A DNA stretch of 60,720 nt from an uncultured Prevotella sp. Lineage in GTDB: Bacteria; Bacteroidota; Bacteroidia; Bacteroidales; Bacteroidaceae. The position numbers and the translations under genes were made by a program. The notes under the pieces were generated by a model. It was not told the origin of the DNA. It ran no database searches and was given only the letters and a program-made list of their open reading frames with translations. The stretch is taken from the NCBI GenBank assembly GCA_944320235.1, contig CALUGQ010000013.1:1-60720 (forward strand), given 5' to 3'. Shown in pieces: positions 50,786 through 59,096 of this stretch; the stretch's first letter is position 1, and every line of letters begins with the position of its first letter.

Positions 50786-50802
50786 GCCCCAAAACTTTTC
50801 AC

Positions 50803-50810
50803 TATATTTG
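50803..50810 (+). promoter_or_regulatory. Promoter -7 box of the BlaI/BlaR1-like operon
   Basis: TATATTTG matches TAnnTTTG and lies 52 bases upstream of the first ATG at 50863. Confidence 0.65.
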
Positions 50811-50862
50811 CAGTTGAAAAGCGCGCGCCGCGAGGCTGCAGACCCGCCGGGGCGCAACGTCA

Positions 50863-51240
50863 ATGACTAAAAAACCAGAAGCAATGAAGAAAATCACAGC
50901 AAAAGAAGAAGAGGTCATGGAGATGATATGGCAGATAGGCAACTGCACGCCCAGGGACGTGTATGCCCTGTACCCCGACCCGAAGCCCCACATCAACACC
51001 ATCGCCACGATGTTCCAGTCGCTCGAAAGGAAAGGCTATCTCACCCACCAGATGAAAGGCCGGGGCTACCTCTACATCCCCACCATGGACCAGAAGGACT
51101 ACGGGCGGGGCAAGTTCGAGACGTTCGTTAGCCGCTACTTCGGCAACTCTTACATGAACGTGGTGTCCACGCTCGTAAAGGAAGAGAAGGTGAGCCGCGA
51201 GGAACTGACCGAATTTCTCGACAGACTTAAAAAGCAGTAG
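50863..51240 (+). CDS. BlaI/MecI-family transcriptional repressor
   Basis: The 125-residue protein has the BlaI winged helix-turn-helix (KITAKEEEVMEMIWQIGNCTPRDVYALYPDPKPHINTIATMFQSLERKGYL) and a C-terminal dimerisation region. BlaI-type repressors are removed when the sensor protease BlaR1 is activated. The NTIATMFQSLERKG recognition helix and KGRGYLYIP wing are well kept. ATG at 50863 adds seven residues before the conserved MKKITAKEEEVM, which starts at ATG 50884; either is possible. The BlaR1-like gene follows two bases after the stop. Confidence 0.93.
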   Translation: MTKKPEAMKKITAKEEEVMEMIWQIGNCTPRDVYALYPDPKPHINTIATMFQSLERKGYLTHQMKGRGYLYIPTMDQKDYGRGKFETFVSRYFGNSYMNVVSTLVKEEKVSREELTEFLDRLKKQ

Positions 51241-51242
51241 GC

Positions 51243-52835
51243 ATGGCAGCGTTCCTCATATACATACTCAAGGCCGCCGTTGTGCTGGCCGTGCTCCACT
51301 CGCTCTACAGGCTGTGCCTCAAGCGCGAGACGCTCCACTCGCTCAACCGCGCCGTGCTGACAGGCATCATGGCAGCCGCCGTGGCGCTGCCGGCGGTGCG
51401 CATCACCACGGCCAGCCCCTCGCCCATGGCCGTGGCCGTGGCCGACGCCGAGGCGTTCATAGTGAGCCAGGCAGACGCCGGTGCCCAGGCATCGCCGTCA
51501 GCGGCAGGCAAGGCAGCCGCAGGCGGCGAGGGCGGCATGGCCCTGTGGCCCCGCCTCGTGGCCGTGGCCTACGCCGGCTCACTGGCCCTGTGCCTGCTGC
51601 GCTACGCCCTCTCGCTCGGCTCGCTGTGGCTCATGATAGGCGGCAGCCGCAGGCTGCGCGTCGCCGGGGTGCCGCAGTGGGTGCGCGTGGTGGAGTGCAG
51701 AGGCCTGACGGTGGCCTGCAGCTGGATGCACTGGGTGATGCTGCCGCCAGGGCTCCACGGCGACAAGCTCCGCGCAGTGCTCGCCCACGAGCTGGGCCAC
51801 GTGCGCATGGGCCACTCGTGGGACATGCTGCTGTGCGAAATGGTCACGCGCCTCTTGTGGTTCCTGCCCTCGGCGTGGATGCTGCGCGACGACCTGCGCG
51901 ACGTGCACGAATACCAGGCCGACCGCCGCGTGCTCACTGCCGGCATCGATGCCGACGGCTACCAGCGGCTGCTCATAGAGACGGCGGCCGCGCCCGCTGC
52001 CGCCACCGCAGCCAACTCGCTGTGCCGCAGCGCCGTGAAGCGCAGGCTCTACATGATGTGCCGCCACCCGTCGGCGCGCACCGCAGCGCTAAAGGCCGCC
52101 TACCTGCTGCCCATCGTGGCCGTGGCCGCAGTGGCATTCGCACGGCCCACCATGGTGAGCGAGGCCCGGCAGACGCTGGAACGCGCCGAGGCCGAGGCGC
52201 CGCTGCTCTCGCCACGCGCGCTCACCGAGGCTGCGGCCAAGGCCGTGGAGCCCGCACCCGATGCGCCCGGGCCACGGCAACCGGAGCTGGCCGAAGCGCC
52301 GGCGGCACGCCCGGAGGGCATGGGCGCCGTGGCGGCAAGCATAGCCGCGCCCGCTGCCGACTCGCTGCACCCGGCTGCAATGACCGTCAACATCGACCCG
52401 AAGCCGGCCGCCAAGGCTCCGGCCGACGGTAAGCCGGAGTGGAGCGGGCTCGACGTCGCGCCGCTAACCGTGATGGAATACCGCATAATGCCGGAGAAGT
52501 TCTGGATTGAGCGCCACGCCGACGAGACCCACCTCGTGATGCTCAAGCTCATAGAGAGCGACCGGCAGTTCATCCGCCTCGACGGAAAGAGCCGCTACAT
52601 AGAGGACCGCAAGACTGGCGACCGCTATATGTGCCGCGGCATCGAGGGCGTGGGCAAGAAGGTGGTCGAGGCCTACATCACCGGCCACAAGGGCGACGTG
52701 GTGCGCTTCACGCTCATATTCCCGCCGCTCGACGACCAGGTGGACGCCATATCCATACGCAAGGACGGCGAGAAGACAGTGCCCGTATACAGGCTCAAGG
52801 ACGTGGAGCGCAAGCCCACAAGGATAATAAGGTAA
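51243..52835 (+). CDS. BlaR1/MecR1-like M56 sensor peptidase
   Basis: The 530-residue membrane protein has N-terminal transmembrane helices (about 5-25, 38-55, 105-125), the cytoplasmic zinc protease motif HELGH (H182, E183, H186) with a third ligand likely in HEYQAD, and a further helix about 285-305. Next is a Pro/Ala/Glu-rich linker (about 310-400), then a folded C-terminal domain (about 405-530) instead of a penicillin-binding domain. The pair with BlaI suggests signal-triggered repressor cleavage, as known for BlaR1. The C-terminal domain closely resembles the next lipoprotein, so the ligand is probably not a beta-lactam. Confidence 0.9.
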   Translation: MAAFLIYILKAAVVLAVLHSLYRLCLKRETLHSLNRAVLTGIMAAAVALPAVRITTASPSPMAVAVADAEAFIVSQADAGAQASPSAAGKAAAGGEGGMALWPRLVAVAYAGSLALCLLRYALSLGSLWLMIGGSRRLRVAGVPQWVRVVECRGLTVACSWMHWVMLPPGLHGDKLRAVLAHELGHVRMGHSWDMLLCEMVTRLLWFLPSAWMLRDDLRDVHEYQADRRVLTAGIDADGYQRLLIETAAAPAAATAANSLCRSAVKRRLYMMCRHPSARTAALKAAYLLPIVAVAAVAFARPTMVSEARQTLERAEAEAPLLSPRALTEAAAKAVEPAPDAPGPRQPELAEAPAARPEGMGAVAASIAAPAADSLHPAAMTVNIDPKPAAKAPADGKPEWSGLDVAPLTVMEYRIMPEKFWIERHADETHLVMLKLIESDRQFIRLDGKSRYIEDRKTGDRYMCRGIEGVGKKVVEAYITGHKGDVVRFTLIFPPLDDQVDAISIRKDGEKTVPVYRLKDVERKPTRIIR

Positions 52836-52853
52836 ACCGAAAACCACTGACAG

Positions 52854-53480
52854 ATGAACAAACAACCACTGAAACAGGCGGCAGCCATGGCAGCCGCAAC
52901 GTGGCTGCTGTGCGCCTGCGCCGCGCAGCGGCTGCCCGAATACGACCAGAGGCCCGACAACGTGAAGCCCACACTGCAGCAACCGCAGGCGCAAGACTAC
53001 AACATCAACGACACCAAGACATTCGCCCTGTACACCAACCCCTACTCCCTGGCAAGGGCCGACGGCATATACCTCATGGGCATGGCCTACTACCGCCTGT
53101 ACAGAGCGAAGGAGGCCACATACGTAACGGCCACATACCAGCACAGGAAGAAGAAGTTCTACTACTTCAACTCCGACTGCGCCATCATCGACAGCCGCAC
53201 CGGCGACCAGTACATGATGCGCCGCCTGGAGCACTTCCCCACCGACACGTTCTTCTGGGTCGACGGCGTCGACGGCAACTACGTGCGCTTCGTGCTCGTG
53301 TTCCCGCCGCTGCCCGAGAGCGTGAAGACCGTCGACTTCTTCGCGCCGAGCGGCCCCTCGCGCCGCTACTTCTCCGGCGAGGCCAAGAGCAAGCGCAAGC
53401 TCAGCGTGAAAAAGCTGCGCCGGGGCAACGGCAAGGTGCCGGAGCGCATGGTGAGCCGGCGGGGCCGCATAATATACTGA
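52854..53480 (+). CDS. Lipoprotein sharing the sensor domain of the upstream BlaR1-like protein
   Basis: The 208-residue protein has a lipobox (LLCAC, Cys about residue 20). Its core reads IIDSRTGDQYMMRRLEHFPTD...GNYVRFVLVFPPLPESVKTVDF, which matches YIEDRKTGDRYMCRGIE...GDVVRFTLIFPPLDDQVDAISI in the BlaR1-like C-terminus over about 70 residues. The C-terminus is strongly basic (KRKLSVKKLRRGNGK). Known family function is lacking. It may present or compete for the signal sensed by the membrane protease, which is inference. It lies 18 bases after the sensor gene. Confidence 0.8.
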   Translation: MNKQPLKQAAAMAAATWLLCACAAQRLPEYDQRPDNVKPTLQQPQAQDYNINDTKTFALYTNPYSLARADGIYLMGMAYYRLYRAKEATYVTATYQHRKKKFYYFNSDCAIIDSRTGDQYMMRRLEHFPTDTFFWVDGVDGNYVRFVLVFPPLPESVKTVDFFAPSGPSRRYFSGEAKSKRKLSVKKLRRGNGKVPERMVSRRGRIIY

Positions 53481-53519
53481 CGTTTTTTGCTTGACATAAG
53501 CCACCATTGCGCGTATATG

Positions 53520-53553
53520 AGGCGGTGGCCCCGGGCAGCCGGAGCCGCCGCCT
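53520..53553 (+). terminator. Hairpin between lipoprotein and first receptor-like gene
   Basis: AGGCGGTGGC (53520-53529) pairs with GCCGCCGCCT (53544-53553), nine of ten positions, in the 99-base gap. With no T-run it may only adjust downstream expression. Confidence 0.4.
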
Positions 53554-53579
53554 GCTGTAAAAACCAAACCATAACGAGC

Positions 53580-56390
53580 ATGAACAGAACCATCGCAGCC
53601 ATGGCCATGGCACTGGCTTGCTGCCTCGCGGCCGCACCAGCCGATGCCGCTGAGGCCAAAGAAAAGAAGCAACGCACCGTATACATAGGCGGCCAGGTGT
53701 ACGACTCGTTCACCAAGGCGAGGCTGAAGGCCGTGGTGACGCTCATGCGCGCCGACTCAACCGTGGTGGCCACCGACACCTGCGAGCTGTGGAGCACCAC
53801 GTCGAGCTTCGGCTTCAGCGTGCCGAGGCAGGCAGGGCGGTTCATCGTAAAGGCCGAGGCCGAGGGCTACGAGCCCGCCCTGGCCTCCTACGAGCTGCGC
53901 CCGCAGGGCCGCAGGCGCTACTACGAGATGCCGCGCCTGCTCATGAAGCGCAGCCAAGGCGACGTGTACAAGAACGTGGCCCTGGGCGAGGTGGTGGTGA
54001 GGGGCACCCGCGTGCAACTGGCCTACCGGGGCGACACCATCGTCTACGACGCCTCGGCGTTCAACCTGCCCGAGGGGTCGATGCTCGACGCGCTCATCCG
54101 CCAGATGCCCGGGGCCGAGCTTAAGGACGACGGCACCATCTACGTCAATGGCCGCAAGGTGGACTACCTGCTGCTCAACGGCAAGGAGTTCTTCAAGGGC
54201 AAGAACAAGCTCATGCTCGAAAACCTGCCCTACTTCACCGTGAAGGGCGTCAAGGTATACGAGAAGAGCACCGAGAAGAGCGAGCGCATGGGCCGCGACG
54301 TGGAGCCAAAGGACTTCGTGATGGACGTAGGCCTGAAGCGCGAGTACGCCCGGAGCTACATAGCCAACGCCGAGGCGGGCATAGGCACTGACAGCCGGTG
54401 GGCAGCCCGCGCCTTCGGCCTTTACTTCGACGACCACACGCGAGTGGCCCTCTTCGGCAACGCCAACAACGTGAACGAGAACCGACAGCCGGGCAGCGAG
54501 GGCGACTGGTCGCCCGCCAAGATGACCCGAGGCCTGCTCGCCACCAAGCAGGCGGGCCTCAGCGTGCAGACCGAGGACAAGGACAAGCGCGCGTTCGACC
54601 GCTTCGAGGCCACGGCCAAGTGGAACGACACCGACAACGAACGCCACAACTCGTCAACCACCTTCGCCTCCGCCGGCGACATAGCGGGCGGCAGCTCCAG
54701 CTTCAGCCGCAGCAAGGACTTCAGCCTCTCGCTCTACAACTACCTCCGACTGCCCAAGCTCCACATAGCCAACAGCCACGACCTCTCTTACACCAACAGC
54801 CGCAGCACCTCCCGGGGAGCCGACTCCACCATGCGCGACACGCTCCTGAACAGCTCCACAAGCCTGGCCATGGGCCACACGCGCAGGCTCCGCTACAGCG
54901 GATTCACCGACTGGACGCAGCCCCTGCCGTGGGGCGACAACGTAAGCCTAACGGCCTTCTACAGCTACTACAAGGCGCACCCGGCCGAGCAGTTCGGCCT
55001 CAACGCCACGCGCTACGCCGCCGGCCTGCCCGCCGACAGGCGCCACAACTACACCGACGGCAGCTCCGAGGGCTACTCCTACAACCTGGAAGCCTCTTAC
55101 TACATACGCCTCGACGACTACTGGACGATACAGGCCATCGCGGCATACAACCAGGCCTACAGCTCCGACGACAACCTACGCTACCGCCTCGACCGCCTCG
55201 ACGCCTACGCCGACGGCCCCCTCGGCCTGCTACCCTCCACCCGCGACTCTCTCCTGCTGGCCCTCGACCGCGACAACAGCGCCAGCACAACCACCCTGAA
55301 GCGCACGTATGGGGGCGAGGTGAGCTTCATCCACTCGCTCTCCAGCAGCTATATGTTCATCAACCTGTCCCTGGAGCGCACCACCGAACGCTTGGGCTAC
55401 GCCCGCGCCTCGCTCGACACCACGGCCACGCGGAGCTACTGGGACTTCTCGCCATACGTTACGCTGCGCTTCGGCAAGGACGGCAACAGGCACGAGCTTA
55501 CCTACAGGATGCGGATAAGCCAGCCCGACTTCGCCTCGCTCATGCCCTACGAGAACACCTCCGACGCGCTGGCCACGAGGATAAACAACCCCGCCCTGAA
55601 GGCCCTCACGCGCCACACCGCCAGCTGGAAGACGACGCTGCGCTGCGACTCGGCCCACCTTACGTGGTACGTGAGGGCCGACGCCAACGTGACCACCAAC
55701 GACATAGGCACGCGCACCACCTACAACACCGCCACCGGCGCCTACACTTACATGGACGACAACGTGCAGGGCAACTGGGACCTCAACTTCAAGACGGGCG
55801 TCAACGGCACGCTCGGCGCCAGGCGGAGGCTGCTCTACGTGGCGGACGCCAACGCCAAGTACACGCACAGCGTTGACTTCGACGTGGCCTACGACACGCC
55901 AAGCGCGCTGCTCAGCACAGTGAAGACACTGCGCGCAGGCCTCAGCCTGCGCCTGGCCTACACCATGGGCAAGCTCACGGCGGGCATCGGCGGCAAGCTC
56001 GACTCGCGCCACAGCCGCAGCAGCCGCGAGGGCTTCGAGCCAATCAACGTGTTCGACTACCAGTACGGGGCCATCCTGCAGTACACCATCCCCGTGCTCA
56101 ACCTCGACCTTTCCACCGATTTCAACGTGTTCAGCCGGCGCGGGTACGGCAGCGCGGAGATGAACACCGACGACCTGGCGTGGAACGCGCAGCTGTCGCG
56201 CTCATTCCTAAAGGGCCGCCTCACGGCCAAGCTCACCGCCTACGACATACTCCGCCAGATATCCACCAAGGCGTTCTCAATCAACGCGCAGGGCCGCACC
56301 GAGACGCGCTACAACTGCATACCGCGATACGTGATGCTCTCGCTGGCGTACAAGTTCACCAAGAAGGCCAAGCCAGCCGGCAACAAATAG
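53580..56390 (+). CDS. TonB-receptor-like outer-membrane protein with carboxypeptidase-like N-domain (copy 1)
   Basis: The 936-residue protein has a signal peptide (ending PADAAEA), a carboxypeptidase-regulatory-like beta domain (about 30-130; YIGGQVYDSFTKARLKAVVTLM), a plug-like domain (about 140-260; GEVVVRGTRVQLAYRGDTIVYDASAFNLPEGSMLDALIRQMPG) and a C-terminal outer-membrane barrel. It ends LSLAYKFTKKAKPAGNK, so the last strand is followed by a basic tail. There is no SusD partner. The family is often controlled by BlaI/M56 pairs in Bacteroidales. A second copy follows 62 bases downstream. Confidence 0.87.
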   Translation: MNRTIAAMAMALACCLAAAPADAAEAKEKKQRTVYIGGQVYDSFTKARLKAVVTLMRADSTVVATDTCELWSTTSSFGFSVPRQAGRFIVKAEAEGYEPALASYELRPQGRRRYYEMPRLLMKRSQGDVYKNVALGEVVVRGTRVQLAYRGDTIVYDASAFNLPEGSMLDALIRQMPGAELKDDGTIYVNGRKVDYLLLNGKEFFKGKNKLMLENLPYFTVKGVKVYEKSTEKSERMGRDVEPKDFVMDVGLKREYARSYIANAEAGIGTDSRWAARAFGLYFDDHTRVALFGNANNVNENRQPGSEGDWSPAKMTRGLLATKQAGLSVQTEDKDKRAFDRFEATAKWNDTDNERHNSSTTFASAGDIAGGSSSFSRSKDFSLSLYNYLRLPKLHIANSHDLSYTNSRSTSRGADSTMRDTLLNSSTSLAMGHTRRLRYSGFTDWTQPLPWGDNVSLTAFYSYYKAHPAEQFGLNATRYAAGLPADRRHNYTDGSSEGYSYNLEASYYIRLDDYWTIQAIAAYNQAYSSDDNLRYRLDRLDAYADGPLGLLPSTRDSLLLALDRDNSASTTTLKRTYGGEVSFIHSLSSSYMFINLSLERTTERLGYARASLDTTATRSYWDFSPYVTLRFGKDGNRHELTYRMRISQPDFASLMPYENTSDALATRINNPALKALTRHTASWKTTLRCDSAHLTWYVRADANVTTNDIGTRTTYNTATGAYTYMDDNVQGNWDLNFKTGVNGTLGARRRLLYVADANAKYTHSVDFDVAYDTPSALLSTVKTLRAGLSLRLAYTMGKLTAGIGGKLDSRHSRSSREGFEPINVFDYQYGAILQYTIPVLNLDLSTDFNVFSRRGYGSAEMNTDDLAWNAQLSRSFLKGRLTAKLTAYDILRQISTKAFSINAQGRTETRYNCIPRYVMLSLAYKFTKKAKPAGNK

Positions 56391-56452
56391 CGCGCGGCAA
56401 GGCAAAAACCGGGGCGTACACAATGTTTAACAGACTTTTGCGTTATATAAAC

Positions 56453-58255
56453 ATGAAAGCCATAACTAACCTGGCCATACTCTTGGCCGTGCTCTTGGCG
56501 GCATCGATGCCCGCGGCAGCACACGCCGACGGAAAGGAAAGCAGCAAGCAGCGCATGGTACACCTGGCCGGCGAGGTGTACGACTCGTTCACCAAGGCGC
56601 GGGTGAGCGCCACGGTGACGCTGCTCGCCGAAGACTCCACCGCGCTCGACACCACCACCTGCGACATCTGGAAGACTTACGCCAGCTTTGCCTTCAAGGT
56701 GCCGCGCCTACCTGCCCGTTACATATTCAAGGTGGAGGCCGAGGGCTACCAAACGGCCTTCGCCTCCTACAGCCTGCTGCCCCGTGGGCGCAAGCAGAGC
56801 TACAAAGCCCCCAACATACTCGTGAAGCGCAGCCGGGCCGGCGTTTACAAGGACGTGGCCCTGGGCGAGGTGGTGGTGAGAGGCACCCGCGTGCAACTGG
56901 CCTACCGGGGCGACACCATCGTCTACGACGCCTCGGCGTTCAACCTGCCCGAAGGCTCTATGCTCGACGCGCTCATCCGACAGATGCCCGGCACGGAGCT
57001 GAAGGACAACGGAACGATATATGTGAACGGCAAGAAGGTGGACTACCTGCTGCTCAACGGCAAGGAATTCTTCAAGGGCAAGAACAAGATAATGCTCGAA
57101 AACCTGCCCTACTTCACCGTGAAGGAGGTTAAGGTGTACGACAAGAGCACCGAGCGCAGCGAGATGCTGGGCCGCGACGTGGAGCCAAAGGACTTCGTGA
57201 TGGACGTAGGCCTGAAGCGGGAGTACGCCCGGAGCTACATAGCCAACGCCGAGGCCGGCGCGGGAACGGACAGCCGGTGGGCCGCCCGCGCCTTCGGCCT
57301 TTACTTCGACGACCACACGCGAGTGACCCTCTTCGGCAACGCCAACAACGTGAACGAGAACCGGCGGCCCGGCAGCCAGGGCGACTGGTCGCCCGCCAAG
57401 ATGGAGCGCGGGCTGCTCGCCACCAAGCAGGCGGGCCTCAGCGTGCAGACCGAGACGGCCGAGAGGCGGGTGCTCAACGACTTCAACGCCACCGCCACAT
57501 GGACCGACGCCGACAACGAGCGCCACTCAGCCACCGAGACCTTCGCCTCGGCCGGCAGCATAGCCGGGGGCAGCTCGGCGGCCAGCCGCGCCAAGGACTT
57601 CAGCACGATGATAGGCAACAACCTGCGGCTGCGCACCATAAACCTGATGAGCCGCAACTTCGTGCAGTACTCAAGCAGCCGCCGCTCGTCGTGGGGCAGC
57701 GACTCCACGCTGCGCGACACGCTCGCCAACAGCGCGTGGAACCGGGGGCAGGGCCGCTCGCGGTGGGTGGCCGTGAACGGCAGGACGTCATGGTTGCCCA
57801 CGCTGCCGTGGGGCGACTTCATCAACCTGGCCGCCACATACTCGTGGCAGAGGCGCCGGCCCGACGAGCAGTTCGGCCTCAGCCGCTCGCAGTACGCCAG
57901 CGGCAAGCCTGCCGACCTGCGCAACAACTACACCGACGCCGCCGACGAGAGCTACGACTACGCGCTGACCCTCGGTTACACCATGGAGCTGCCGCAGGGC
58001 TGGTACGTGGAGCCCAAGGCGGAGTACGGCCAGCAGTGGCAGTCGGCATCCACCAGCCGCTACCGCCTCGAACGCCTCGGCGAGCGCTGGGCCGGCGCCA
58101 CCGGCTTCCTGCCGTCCACGCGCGACTCGCTCCAGGCCGCCTTCGACTGGGACAACAGCGACCGCAGCAGCACGCTCACCCGCACCTACACCGCCACCGT
58201 CACCCTGCAGAAGGCCACGGAGAACATGGTGGACTTTCTTTATATATTTATCTAA
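56453..58255 (+). pseudogene. Second TonB-receptor-like protein, truncated by acquired DNA (copy 2)
   Basis: A 600-residue open frame is closely related to copy 1, which has 936 residues. Signal peptide, carboxypeptidase-like and plug domains are intact and the plug is nearly identical (KDVALGEVVVRGTRVQLAYRG...). The barrel stops after about 590 residues: copy 1 continues TYGGEVSFIHSLSSS, copy 2 reads TYTATVTLQKATENMVD and then FLYIFI, stop. From about 58,235 the DNA turns AT-rich, so the last residues come from the insertion. The remaining ~340 residues are missing from the window. The protein would lack half its barrel and is probably not functional. ATG at 56423 is an alternative start. 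Confidence 0.85.
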
Positions 58256-58483
58256 ATCATTGAAATACAGATACTAAAATAGTTGTAAGAATATTGAAGT
58301 AACAAATTAGATTCAATGATGGTGATTTATTGGAACTAATAAGAATGAATAGAGTTATTCAATTTATCAATATAAGATAATGGAGTTACATTCATTCAAG
58401 GACATTAGCTATATATTTATATAAATTCTTCCTTAATCGGAAAGAAAATCATCCAAAGACAAGCGTTTATCATAGAAATTAGC

Positions 58484-58491
58484 TACTTTTG
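58484..58491 (+). promoter_or_regulatory. Possible -7 box of hxsDB
   Basis: TACTTTTG matches TAnnTTTG, about 270 bases upstream of the hxsD start. There is no TTTG at ideal spacing. Confidence 0.45.
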
Positions 58492-58557
58492 TAATCGGAT
58501 TGAGGCAACTCTTTCCAAGACATACGAGAAAAAGAAGAAGCGTTATGCTTATCTTGT

Positions 58558-58677
58558 GATTTGGAAACGTAGGAAACTTTCAAATTTAGCACAAGGAAGG
58601 CATAGTGGTTCTCACGCTATAGCGTGGGCTGCTATTACCATATCCGTGCTAAAGGTTTTTCCTACGACCTCCAAATC
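58558..58677. repeat. 120-base nested palindrome
   Basis: The outer arms 58558-58592 (GATTTGGAAACGTAGGAAA...) and 58646-58677 (ending ACGACCTCCAAATC) are imperfectly complementary: GATTTGG, CGTAGGAAA and TTTAGCAC blocks match. At the centre lies a perfect 14-bp palindrome, CACGCTATAGCGTG (58613-58626), nearly concentric with the arms. It could be a MITE-like element, a cruciform-forming recombination or transfer site, or a leader structure controlling hxsD. Confidence 0.6.
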
Positions 58678-58759
58678 AGAATGTGGTAGCATTGCAGTTC
58701 CACGCTTCTGCGCATAATAACAAGAGGTCTTCGAGGGGCTGGAGGACGTTGAAAATGGT

Positions 58760-59092
58760 ATGGCAAAGATTCATTTTCCAGTCGTAGAACTTGACAATAA
58801 CAAGTTTCAAGTAATTGTAGATTTAGCCCTGTATTCAAAAGATGTAATAACGGCGACAATCTATAAGTTCTCACATTTGTTTTACATACATCAACAGACG
58901 GATAAATCTAATCCTAATTTGGTGCTTGTCATTTTTGAATCAAAAGATGACAATGCCATTACTGTTGATATTCCCAAGAAATTTTGCAATGAATTGATAG
59001 ACCAACAACTGCGACATGACGTTAATGCCCAATTTGGACACATTCGTGATATGATAGTTGAAGAAGCGTTCAAACCTGTAAATTCAAAATAA
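58760..59092 (+). CDS. hxsD: His-Xaa-Ser system protein HxsD
   Basis: The 110-residue protein matches HxsD of the His-Xaa-Ser peptide-modification systems: an N-terminal ATIYKFSHLFYIH strand-helix, IFESK, and the family mark FCNELIDQQLRHDVNAQFGHIRDMIVEEAF, equivalent to the NEL-DQ-LR consensus near the C-terminus. HxsD is a small partner of the two radical-SAM maturases and may act as a recognition or scaffold protein; its mechanism is not established. Base composition is AT-rich, unlike the chromosome to the left. It is four bases upstream of hxsB, a translationally close pair. Confidence 0.87.
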   Translation: MAKIHFPVVELDNNKFQVIVDLALYSKDVITATIYKFSHLFYIHQQTDKSNPNLVLVIFESKDDNAITVDIPKKFCNELIDQQLRHDVNAQFGHIRDMIVEEAFKPVNSK

Positions 59093-59096
59093 GAAT

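Larger units (their letters stand above)
50292..50862. other. Divergent intergenic region between tRNA-Arg and blaI-like gene
   Basis: About 570 bases with no credible gene. It contains 22-bp array F (50547-50612), a perfect 15-bp dyad (50771-50785) and a -7 box (50803-50810) for the downstream operon. Two long overlapping open frames, one on each strand, have no protein-like composition. Confidence 0.65.
58256..58759. other. AT-rich leader and flank of the hxs genes
   Basis: About 500 AT-rich bases without a gene. It holds a -7 box (58484-58491) and a 120-base near-palindrome (58558-58677) that would sit in the transcript leader of hxsD. Confidence 0.6.

Noticed and set aside
50863-52835. 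True beta-lactam resistance regulon (blaR1-blaI)
   Set aside because: The sensor lacks a penicillin-binding C-terminal domain and no beta-lactamase gene follows. The pair is only of the same regulatory type.
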